From Methanomethylovorans hollandica DSM 15978 (GTDB lineage Archaea > Halobacteriota > Methanosarcinia > Methanosarcinales > Methanosarcinaceae), in the NCBI RefSeq assembly GCF_000328665.1, contig NC_019972.1, forward strand, positions 221,110 to 285,109: a DNA stretch of 64,000 nucleotides, read 5' to 3'. Of this stretch, positions 27,243 to 34,886 are shown piece by piece. The notes beneath the pieces were generated by a model. That model was not told where the DNA came from. It worked only from the letters and a program-made list of their open reading frames with translations, and made no database searches. The first letter of the stretch is position 1. Each line of letters opens with the position of its first letter. The position numbers were made by a program, and so were the translations under genes.

Positions 27243-28139
27243 TTACACTGGAACTTGACTGAAATTAGTAACTGGCTCAACAAATGCAGGCATTTTTCTG
27301 GTGATTAGTTTTTTTACTTGAAGTGAATGAAGGATTGCTTCAATCTCAGTTTGCCCAATTTCCATTTCTTTCATTATTGAAGCTACACTTACGATTTTAC
27401 CATTTCCTTTTTCACAAATGAGTTCGAGAGCATAGTTTTCCTGTTCTGTCAGGCCATTATCAAGAACTGCTAGTTTTGATGAACTATGAATTGATTCAGG
27501 GTTTTGTGAGCTGGTACTCTGTGTCTGTTCCTGCTGTGAAGCTGTGATTGGTATTTTGGGTGGTATGGTTTCTGATGATTTTGAAGATGGTAAAGAATTT
27601 TCCATAAGGAAATTCTTTACAGTTTCTATTTTTGTAGTGTAGTATGAATCTTCAATACCCTTTGTTTTTATATTCTGTTCTAATTTTGTAATTGCTTCCT
27701 GTATCCAATAATTACGGGTATCCTTGTCGGATAGGGTAATGAATTCTGGCCGAATGATGGGGATTTTCGTGTTTGGATCATCAGCTGGGGTGTAGATGTT
27801 TACTTTTCCTATGACAGCAACAATTATGTTGTTATTCATATTTGCCTGCAGGAAAGCGGCGGCTTCTGGCTGGTATTGTCCAGCATGAACAATGAAATTA
27901 CCAGTCATATCATTTATCCTTGCTTTCATTGTTATCGCATTGTCTTTTTTACTACTTTCGACTTCGGTGAGGATACCCACTATGAAAACCCTGTTCAGTT
28001 GAGTTCCTGCTTCAGTTTCAATTAAATTCTTTGTTTTTCCGTCTTCAAGTTCTATTATTGAAGATTCTTTTATCCTTGATAGTTCGACTGCAAGAACTCT
28101 TTTCGCTGGTTCTCTTGCGAATTTCTGTATTGATGACAT
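27243..28139 (-). CDS. RPA-associated OB-fold protein (COG3390 type)
   Basis: The product is 298 residues. The N-terminal part (EPAKRVLAVEL, RVFIVGILTEV, ARINDMTGNFIVHAGQY) is the OB-fold of the archaeal RPA-associated protein family COG3390. The C-terminus carries a winged-helix segment (LTEQENYALELICEKG to KLITRKM). These proteins form a complex with archaeal RPA. The gene starts 14 bases after the RPA gene with an AAGGAAG box, so the two are co-expressed. It probably contributes single-strand DNA protection on this element. Confidence 0.87.
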   Translation of the reverse strand: MSSIQKFAREPAKRVLAVELSRIKESSIIELEDGKTKNLIETEAGTQLNRVFIVGILTEVESSKKDNAITMKARINDMTGNFIVHAGQYQPEAAAFLQANMNNNIIVAVIGKVNIYTPADDPNTKIPIIRPEFITLSDKDTRNYWIQEAITKLEQNIKTKGIEDSYYTTKIETVKNFLMENSLPSSKSSETIPPKIPITASQQEQTQSTSSQNPESIHSSSKLAVLDNGLTEQENYALELICEKGNGKIVSVASIMKEMEIGQTEIEAILHSLQVKKLITRKMPAFVEPVTNFSQVPV

Positions 28140-28153
28140 GTGAATTACTTCCT

Positions 28154-29044
28154 TTATACTTTAAGTGGATTGATCATTTGTCCTGTAAGTGAGTCGATTC
28201 CCTTGACGATCATTAGTTCAGATACTGGAGTTACTTCTACCCTGTAGTATCTTCCAATAATCATTTTTTCAATTTCTTCCATTACAACTTTCTGGTCTAA
28301 GGCATCTGCGGCCATTGCAATTGCTCTATTGAGGTCAATTCCGGTCAGAGTTTCTGTTAGCTCTTTCTGGAGTAGAATGGTGTATGTGTTTTCTCCATCA
28401 TCTAATGTAGCCTTAATTCTTAGATCATAGGTTCCGTCTATTTTTCCATGTTCTGAACAGGCACCTTTACTAAGAACTTTTTTGCATGTTGGGCATCTTT
28501 TAATCAGACCACTACCTGAAGATACTGAGACAATTGCACCTTCAATAGATTTAGTAAACGCCTTGGTCTCAATTATTTCATTGAGAATAGTTGCTTTACT
28601 GGATTTATTGAGACTGATTTGTGGCTGGTTGTAGAAAGTTCCTGTGATTACATTTTCAAGCAGATATGATTTTCCTACTTCAAGTGTAAAAGGAACATTG
28701 TTGCTTGAAATGAAGTTGATAGTTCCCGTTTCGTCGCCAATTACACCTCTTTGTTTGTACTTTTCACCATCAGCACCAAGGTTTGTTACTGCTATTCTTA
28801 CATTTACCCATTTTTTGGGTGGAATTGAATATATTTCACCAATACTGACATTGTTGGAGCTGGGTGCAGATAGTTCTACATTTTTTTCTGAAGCTATCTT
28901 TTTTATTACTGATTTTTTTGCATCTTCTACTGGTACACCAAGATTGATCAATTTATTCAAGTTTGTTTCAATTTGATTGATATCAGTTTCAATACCCTTT
29001 TCGGTAAAAATTTTCTGAATATCCATGGCTGTTGCTGTTATCAT
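28154..29044 (-). CDS. rpa: Replication protein A (single-strand DNA-binding), zinc-finger type
   Basis: The product is 296 residues. OB-fold strands (KKWVNVRIAVTNLG, YLLENVITGTFYNQPQISL) are followed by a zinc motif C-x2-C-x6-C-x2-H (CPTCKKVLSKGACSEH) and a second OB-like part. This is the layout of the smaller zinc-finger RPAs of Methanosarcinales. The ATG at 29044 follows GTGAT; the upstream in-frame GTG belongs to that site. An A8-CAAAC element lies about 35 bases upstream. It forms an operon with the COG3390 gene. Confidence 0.9.
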   Translation of the reverse strand: MITATAMDIQKIFTEKGIETDINQIETNLNKLINLGVPVEDAKKSVIKKIASEKNVELSAPSSNNVSIGEIYSIPPKKWVNVRIAVTNLGADGEKYKQRGVIGDETGTINFISSNNVPFTLEVGKSYLLENVITGTFYNQPQISLNKSSKATILNEIIETKAFTKSIEGAIVSVSSGSGLIKRCPTCKKVLSKGACSEHGKIDGTYDLRIKATLDDGENTYTILLQKELTETLTGIDLNRAIAMAADALDQKVVMEEIEKMIIGRYYRVEVTPVSELMIVKGIDSLTGQMINPLKV

Positions 29045-29072
29045 AGTTATCACTTTTATTTTTAGTATAGAA

Positions 29073-29086
29073 TGTTTGTTTTTTTT
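29073..29086 (-). promoter_or_regulatory. A8-CAAACA element of the RPA operon
   Basis: On the minus strand ACAAAAAAAACAAACATTC lies 35 bases before the RPA ATG. It matches the recurrent A-tract element. A terminator for the upstream gene occupies the position where a TATA box would be expected, so the promoter itself is unclear. Confidence 0.4.
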
Positions 29087-29101
29087 GTTGTATCTATTTA
29101 G

Positions 29102-29128
29102 AAAAAAAGGGTAAGAGGTCGGAACCTC
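29102..29128 (-). terminator. Hairpin-T7 terminator
   Basis: On the minus strand GAGGTtccgACCTC is followed by TTACCC and seven T, just after the TAG stop of the 29132-30445 gene. This supports TAG as a true stop there. Confidence 0.65.
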
Positions 29129-29131
29129 TAA

Positions 29132-30445
29132 CTATGCAGTAGCTTTGACTTTCCTTTGATTAAGAGGATAGTCAAGATGAACATATGGAGAGATTATTGC
29201 ACCTTGACATTGCCATTGGTGGTGGCACTTGGTACAAACAACAGGCGTATCGTGTACATGTATATTACCGTACAGATTCTTTCCTGCAGGTGCTCTCCAA
29301 CGAACGTTTGTCATCAAGTAGTATCTCTTCAAGTAGAATTTTGCTACTACTTGGATGTGGCGTTCGATATATTGTAGTTGCTTGCTAGACAACTCCTTAC
29401 CAGCTTTTGCGTAAATCCTCTTTGCAGAAGCTATGCACTTCTCAACCAATACTTTGGTGGTTGGGATATTCATAGCCCTGTGAAGTAAATGCTCCTGGAA
29501 TCTGCTAAACTCGGACTGTCCGGAAGCATTTTTGGACATATCAATACTTCCGATAGTATTGACATCTTCCTGAAGTGATGAAATCCTTTTCTGAATCGAT
29601 TCCCATTCTATTTTGAACGGAATTTCATTCAGAATTCTACCAACTTTGAACTCTCGTTCAAAGATAGTAGCAATTTCTTCAAGAATTGCAGATCGCTGAA
29701 TGAACTTACAGGAAGAAACAACGTTTCCTAGAACTGCAAGTTCTTTATCGGGATCAACATGCATAATGCTTGCGTTAATCACTTGCTTGTTTTCTCGGGA
29801 ACCAGTGGCCTGAAACATCTGCATTCCTAAAGCTGCTACCTTTTGACAAAGGTGACATCTTTCAAGTTTGTCTTTTAGCTCTGGGAATTTTCTCTTCATG
29901 TATTCGGAACATACATGAAATTTAACAGATTCCTTTGCATTAGATTGGGCCTGTTCAAGCTTCTTGAGAATTATCTCTGAGGGAGCTATTATTCTTTGGT
30001 CTGTTGGAACAGATGAACCTGTACGATATTTTAGTTCGTACAAGGACATGTGCTCAAGATCAGTAGATCTTTTTTGAGCCTCAAAGAAAGCACCCATTTC
30101 CTCGAATGAAGAAAAAGATACGTTCTCTCGTTCCCAATCAGCACTTATTGCAGATGTATCATCTTCTCGATTTGACTCATCATCGAAGAATGAATCTGTT
30201 CCAGATAGCTTGAATGAACCTAATCCACGGGGAATAGATTCTTCCGTCCCTGCAATCTTGTCACAATGGGTTTGTGGAACAAGATTAAACATTGGATCTG
30301 CCTGAAGTCTATCTGTCGAGGAAAGCTTTGACATTGGGCATCCGCCCTGCAGAACAAATGCTCTCTCGAAATCATTCAGCTTGCCGGATGCAAGAAGTTG
30401 TTCAACTACGTTTCCACTTACAAATTTTGCAAAAATGTCGCTCAT
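29132..30445 (-). CDS. Hypothetical protein (437 aa) with two CxxC motifs
   Basis: The product has a CHLC motif near residue 197 and a late CTKCHHQW, which suggests zinc binding. The middle is helical and charged (KRISSLQEDVNTIG). No known domain was recognised. Base composition appears richer in G and C than the neighbours. The leader is about 140 bases long and can form a GGGAAGTG/CACTTCCC stem, so expression may be regulated after initiation. It is transcribed divergently from the prim-pol gene. Confidence 0.7.
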   Translation of the reverse strand: MSDIFAKFVSGNVVEQLLASGKLNDFERAFVLQGGCPMSKLSSTDRLQADPMFNLVPQTHCDKIAGTEESIPRGLGSFKLSGTDSFFDDESNREDDTSAISADWERENVSFSSFEEMGAFFEAQKRSTDLEHMSLYELKYRTGSSVPTDQRIIAPSEIILKKLEQAQSNAKESVKFHVCSEYMKRKFPELKDKLERCHLCQKVAALGMQMFQATGSRENKQVINASIMHVDPDKELAVLGNVVSSCKFIQRSAILEEIATIFEREFKVGRILNEIPFKIEWESIQKRISSLQEDVNTIGSIDMSKNASGQSEFSRFQEHLLHRAMNIPTTKVLVEKCIASAKRIYAKAGKELSSKQLQYIERHIQVVAKFYLKRYYLMTNVRWRAPAGKNLYGNIHVHDTPVVCTKCHHQWQCQGAIISPYVHLDYPLNQRKVKATA

Positions 30446-30592
30446 ATAGATTTCTCCTTAGAAGCGACAAACCACTTACCCAAAGGGAAGTGATTCATCG
30501 CTGAACTGCACTTCCCGTTAGGGGTAGTCTAATTTACTATATGTTACAAAGTTACTTATATACATATCGAAAGGAAGTATGTTTTTTTGTGG
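30446..30592 (-). promoter_or_regulatory. Structured leader with A7-CATAC start element
   Basis: On the minus strand A7-CATACTTCC (30588-30576) begins a region of about 140 bases before the ATG at 30445. Inside it, GGGAAGTG (30516-30509) can pair with CACTTCCC (30492-30485) across a 16-base loop. A second possible pairing, AAGTGG with CCACTT, lies closer to the start codon. Confidence 0.4.
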
Positions 30593-30743
30593 GGAAGGAG
30601 ATGGGAAAATTTGTGCCAAAAATTAGAAAAAAATATGACCGAGAACAGAGAGACGTGAAAACCTCTTTCATTATATTTTATTCGAAATATTTATATTGCG
30701 ACCGGGTTAGTTATAACATAAAAAATATAAGAGGATGATTACC

Positions 30744-33263
30744 ATGTCTCAGACAGAAAACGGTACCAGAAAAAGAGGAATTTACATAAAAGAAGCAATC
30801 GAGACACTTTTCGAAAAAGACCAGGTTGTAGAGATCAGGGGCCTGTATAATAATAATCGGTGTCCTACAAAAAACGGTTTCTATAAAGATTTTGATGCTC
30901 TGATAAAAGTTGCTGATGCAATGGATACTGATCCTGATGTGAAAGGGATATATGTAGTATTGAATCGGATCGATCCTGCTTTGTTTGCAAGAAAAGCTAA
31001 TCGTATAGATTGTGCAAAGAGTGGTGCGGGTACAGGGGATCAGAACGTTATCAAAAGACGCTGGCTACCAATTGATATAGATCCAGAACGACCATCTGAG
31101 ATTTCATCTTCAAATGAAGAGCATGAATTGGCCCTTAAAAAAGCTAGTAGAATTGCAGATTGGTTGGCAGAAATGGGATTCCCCGAACCAATAAAGGCTG
31201 ATAGTGGCAATGGGGCTCATCTTCTCTATAGAATTGATCTGGATAACACTGCTGAAAATACATATCTTTTAAAGAAGTGCATTGCAGCAATTGCTTTGTT
31301 CCATACGAATGAAGAATCTAAAGTTGATACTACTGTTTATAATGCTTCAAGGATCTGGAAACTATACGGAACTGTATCCCGTAAAGGAGATAGTATTCCA
31401 GCAAGACCTCATCGAAGATCAAAAATAATCTCTAAACCAGCAGAGATTAAAATCATAGACATTTCTTTACTTGAAAAACTTGCGAATATCGTGTCAACTG
31501 AAGAAGAATCAGTTGATGATGGTTCCAAGTATGTTAATTATGGAAATAGGTATAATCAAAATTATCCTACGTTTGTGCTCGGGAAATGGTTAGAAGAACA
31601 TAATATTGAGGCTAGGCATCAGAAATGGGTTGAAAATTCTGACATATATGTACTTCGAAAATGTCCATTTTCAGATGCCCATGTAGATGGAGCTTATGCA
31701 ATACAATTTACTAACGGTAAGGTTATTGCAGCATGTCACCATGAATCCTGTGGGGGAAGGAAAAATAGATGGAAAGAGTTTAGGTCTAAATTTGAGCCTG
31801 ATTATTCAACTAAATCCATGTCCAGGACTGAACAGTATAGTTATAGAGATAGAAAAGACAATGAGTTCAATAATTCTAAAGTTCGTCCCGTCGAAGGCAA
31901 CTATTCAGTTCCTTCAGAGAATGCAGATTCGATGATAGAAAAGGATATTATCAGAATAAACTTATTTAGATGTGTTAATCTTCTTCAAAATCCTCCATTT
32001 GGAAGACAGCAGATCAAGAATATTCTACAAGGCCGTAAAATGAAAAAGATTGAGCAATATGGACATCAAAAACTGTTTGTTTACGGTTCCTTAAAGGGAG
32101 TATCTGATGAGATGATAATGGGGACTATTGATGAGATGATGCAAGAAGGATATTTGGTAAATAGTGGTGGCTTTCATCCTACTGTGAGAATCACAGAAAA
32201 AGGAAAAAGAACTCTTGGAGAATATGAAGAATTCGGAGATACTCAGATATGTGCACACTACCAGGACGAAGAGCTTGTCGAAACCTTTGATTTTATTCCT
32301 TCCCTTGACAGTCTATTAGGAAAACTCATATCTTCTTCTGCTACAGATCGAAGAAAAGCTATAGAAGAGATTGCATTACTTGGAGATGAAAATGCTGTTC
32401 CTTTGTTAATAGATATGCTTGAAGATAACAATGGAAATGTTAGAGCTACTGCTATTAAATGTCTTGGTGAATTCAAGGATCCGGATCTATTCGAGCCTAT
32501 ATACAAAAAGATTAAAGATCCATCAGCAATAGTTCGCTGTCATGTTATAATGGCTCTTGCGGAACTTGGTACACCAGCTGCATTACGTGCCTTGCTTTTT
32601 TGTCTTGAAAATAGAGATGATCAAATTAGAAAAGATGCTGTATATGTTTTGGGTGAACTGCGTTGTTACGATGCTGTAAATCCGTTAATTTCTGTTTTAA
32701 AAAGGGATAAAGATGAAAGGGTAAAGGAAGAAGCTTTGATATCTTTGGGTAAGATAAGAGATCCAACCACTTTAAAGATCATCCAACAAGAGCTGAGTCG
32801 AAACAGTTTAGTTAATAAAGAAGCTGCTTGTATATCCCTTGGTCATTTTAAAGATTTTAGTTCAATTGATACTCTGATAGGTTATACTAAACATCCTTAT
32901 GAAGGAGTTAGGATGGCTGCAATCCAAGGATTGGGTCTTATGGGAAATCCAGAAGTAATTGATTCTATAGTACCTGCTCTAAAGGATTTACATGGTGATG
33001 TGCGTTATGCTGCAGTTATAGCACTTGATCAAATTGGTAGCATCAAAGGAATACATGCTTTGGTAAAATCTCTTGATGATCCTGAAAATTGGGTTATCAT
33101 GCGTGTAATGGATGCTCTTGCACATATTGGTTATGTGCAATCATTAAACCATTTAGAAACGTATCTTGATTGTCCTGATCAAGACATGCAGGATTGTGCA
33201 AGGAAAGCAATAAAGGAAATCAGATCAAAATGGAATATTGAAAAATGGGATATTGAGGACTAG
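30744..33263 (+). CDS. Primase-polymerase fused to HEAT repeats
   Basis: The product is 839 residues. The N-terminal 270 residues look like an archaeo-eukaryotic primase (prim-pol) domain: WLPIDIDP with the DxD metal site, ADSGNGAHLLYRID, and YNASRIWKLYGTVSRKG. A zinc-like segment CPFSDAH...CHHESCGG follows, then a winged-helix region. The last ~330 residues are HEAT/PBS-lyase-like repeats (EALISLGKIRD, VRMAAIQGLGLMGN, VRYAAVIALDQIGS). Such a fusion is unusual. It may prime or repair DNA while the HEAT solenoid binds a partner. The ATG at 30744 has a GAGGATGAT box. Confidence 0.83.
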   Translation: MSQTENGTRKRGIYIKEAIETLFEKDQVVEIRGLYNNNRCPTKNGFYKDFDALIKVADAMDTDPDVKGIYVVLNRIDPALFARKANRIDCAKSGAGTGDQNVIKRRWLPIDIDPERPSEISSSNEEHELALKKASRIADWLAEMGFPEPIKADSGNGAHLLYRIDLDNTAENTYLLKKCIAAIALFHTNEESKVDTTVYNASRIWKLYGTVSRKGDSIPARPHRRSKIISKPAEIKIIDISLLEKLANIVSTEEESVDDGSKYVNYGNRYNQNYPTFVLGKWLEEHNIEARHQKWVENSDIYVLRKCPFSDAHVDGAYAIQFTNGKVIAACHHESCGGRKNRWKEFRSKFEPDYSTKSMSRTEQYSYRDRKDNEFNNSKVRPVEGNYSVPSENADSMIEKDIIRINLFRCVNLLQNPPFGRQQIKNILQGRKMKKIEQYGHQKLFVYGSLKGVSDEMIMGTIDEMMQEGYLVNSGGFHPTVRITEKGKRTLGEYEEFGDTQICAHYQDEELVETFDFIPSLDSLLGKLISSSATDRRKAIEEIALLGDENAVPLLIDMLEDNNGNVRATAIKCLGEFKDPDLFEPIYKKIKDPSAIVRCHVIMALAELGTPAALRALLFCLENRDDQIRKDAVYVLGELRCYDAVNPLISVLKRDKDERVKEEALISLGKIRDPTTLKIIQQELSRNSLVNKEAACISLGHFKDFSSIDTLIGYTKHPYEGVRMAAIQGLGLMGNPEVIDSIVPALKDLHGDVRYAAVIALDQIGSIKGIHALVKSLDDPENWVIMRVMDALAHIGYVQSLNHLETYLDCPDQDMQDCARKAIKEIRSKWNIEKWDIED

Positions 33264-33475
33264 ATCTTCTTTTTTTTTGATTCAAAAAACATGTTGTAGT
33301 GATATATTGCCAATTGTTGATTTCTTCAATATATCATTTAGTAGATAATGTAAATAGGAGTTGTTTATATTTGTTCATATCATCGATATGAATCCAATGT
33401 ACCATGAAGATGGTTTAGAAAATCCATAAGCATCTGGATTTAGTAGTTCTTATTTATCCAAGGCTATGTAATTAT

Positions 33476-33715
33476 TTATTTTTTACTGACAAACCAAAAC
33501 AAACAGGCTCCCACTATAGCTCCGGCTAAAACATAATTAAAAGATGTCTCAGCATATGGTATTAGCATAGTCTCAAATCCTCTTAGTTCAGACCCTCTTG
33601 TGAGTACTGTTTCAAGTGGCAGTTGTCCTACTACTGGAACACTTGGTCTTAACAAAAATCCTGTGACACTACCAAGAAGAAAACCAAAAACTACATTTCC
33701 TTTAGACTTTGTCAT
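33476..33715 (-). CDS. Small two-span membrane protein (79 aa)
   Basis: The product starts with KSKGNVVFGFLLGSVTGFLLRP, a glycine-rich first membrane segment. It ends with FNYVLAGAIVGACLFWFVSKK, a second one. The linker is short. No family was recognised. A TATA-like stretch (TTATATAAAATAATAAA) precedes the ATG. It lies between the prim-pol gene and a broken SLATT-like gene. Confidence 0.6.
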   Translation of the reverse strand: MTKSKGNVVFGFLLGSVTGFLLRPSVPVVGQLPLETVLTRGSELRGFETMLIPYAETSFNYVLAGAIVGACLFWFVSKK

Positions 33716-33921
33716 ACGATATAATTATTTATTATTTTATATAAAATTGTCTATAACTCAATTCGTGTAAAAATGAAAGTACAATTCTAAAACTAATAGG
33801 ACAAAAGATGTTAAAGTTGATAGATTTGTAAATTTGTAGGTTTCTAAACTCGAGTCATCGTAGATTTTAAGAGTTCTGCAATGGAAGTGCTGATACCACC
33901 ACATTCTCCTCAGTTTTATTC

Positions 33922-34296
33922 TCACTTTGGTTCTTCTTTTACATCACCGATTATCATTTCACCTTCTTCATAGGCCTTTATAACATTTTCTATCCCTTGA
34001 CCTGGAATTCCTTCATATCGAAGCACAGCAGCATTTAGTTTACGCCATGCTCTTCTCATTCTATTTGCTTTCGACCCAATATCAAAACCATTCAATACAC
34101 CGACTGAAACAGCTGCTAGAAATGCCAGCCATTCAATTTGTTCAGATTCAAAAGAATTAATTTTAGCTGCCACAAGTAATGAAGAAACAATTGCCGCAAT
34201 TCCAAGTAGGGCATGAATTGTCCTCAGTAAAGAACCTTCAATTTTCCATGCGTGACATTATTTTTTCAAATCATTAAAAGTTTCACTTTCTTCCAT
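33922..34296 (-). pseudogene. SLATT-like two-span membrane protein with in-frame TAA
   Basis: A single frame of 125 codons runs from the ATG at 34296 to the TGA at 33922 but has TAA at codon 13 (34260-34258). Around the stop the translation reads MEESETFNDLKK-stop-CHAWKIEG, and the frame continues without a shift. Two membrane segments follow (IHALLGIAAIVSSLLVAA and IEWLAFLAAVSVGVLNGF), then a charged C-terminal helix. The layout resembles SLATT/DUF4231 membrane effectors. A GTG at 34173 could start a shortened form missing the first membrane segment. It is most simply a nonsense-mutated gene. Confidence 0.6.
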
Positions 34297-34419
34297 CGTA
34301 AAATACACCCCACAACCATAGAAGATACTTACAATTTTGTTGGTTATATTATATTAATTTGTCAGTTGAGGAGATACTTACTAGAAAATATAGCAGAAAT
34401 TATGTTGAAACTTTAAATT

Positions 34420-34745
34420 TATAAATTTGTGAATTTTTAAAATTATGGGTTTGTAATGATACTGCGAGTGATAGACTGATGATATTTGATAGATCTAGCA
34501 GGATATTTAGGTGAAGTATTGGCAGATTAGGCTATGATTTTACTGCTATAAGAAAATGATAGATTATTGGAGTCTAAAAGCATTCATTTTAAAAACATCT
34601 ATATCTTTAAACATTTAGATTTATAAACGTACACATTTAAAAATATAATAGGTAGATAAATCTAGAAGTTTATAGATTTGTAAATTTATGATTTTATAAA
34701 CTTATACTATTATATATTTAAATGAGAACAATAGTGCCATTCAAC
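34420..34745. repeat. AT-rich phased repeat cluster, left of the par region
   Basis: No gene is seen. The stretch repeats units like AAATTTRTAAAYTT at roughly 10-base intervals, for example TTTAAATTTATAAATTTGTG near 34430 and AGATTTGTAAATTTATG near 34675. Similar clusters lie at 33810, 38100-38520, 40255 and 41640, on both sides of parA. Confidence 0.45.
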
Positions 34746-34769
34746 AAAAGAGTGACAATAATACCAAAG

Positions 34770-34880
34770 TTGGGTGAAATACTCCTCCCTAATCACCGAA
34801 GGTGATTTGAGGAAGGAGCTTCCTAAGAGTGCTTGTCTCATCTCGAAATCGCTACGCTTCGAGAAAGGGGACTTCTGCTT
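34770..34880 (-). repeat. Solo TnpB-type right-end hairpin
   Basis: On the minus strand AGCAGAAGTCCCC is followed by CTCGAAGCGTAGCGATTTCGAG, a hairpin. A second hairpin (AATCACCTTCGGTGATT) and GAGTATTTCAC follow. It abuts the end of the caspase-like gene and has no tnpB. Confidence 0.55.
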
Positions 34881-34886
34881 AAAATG

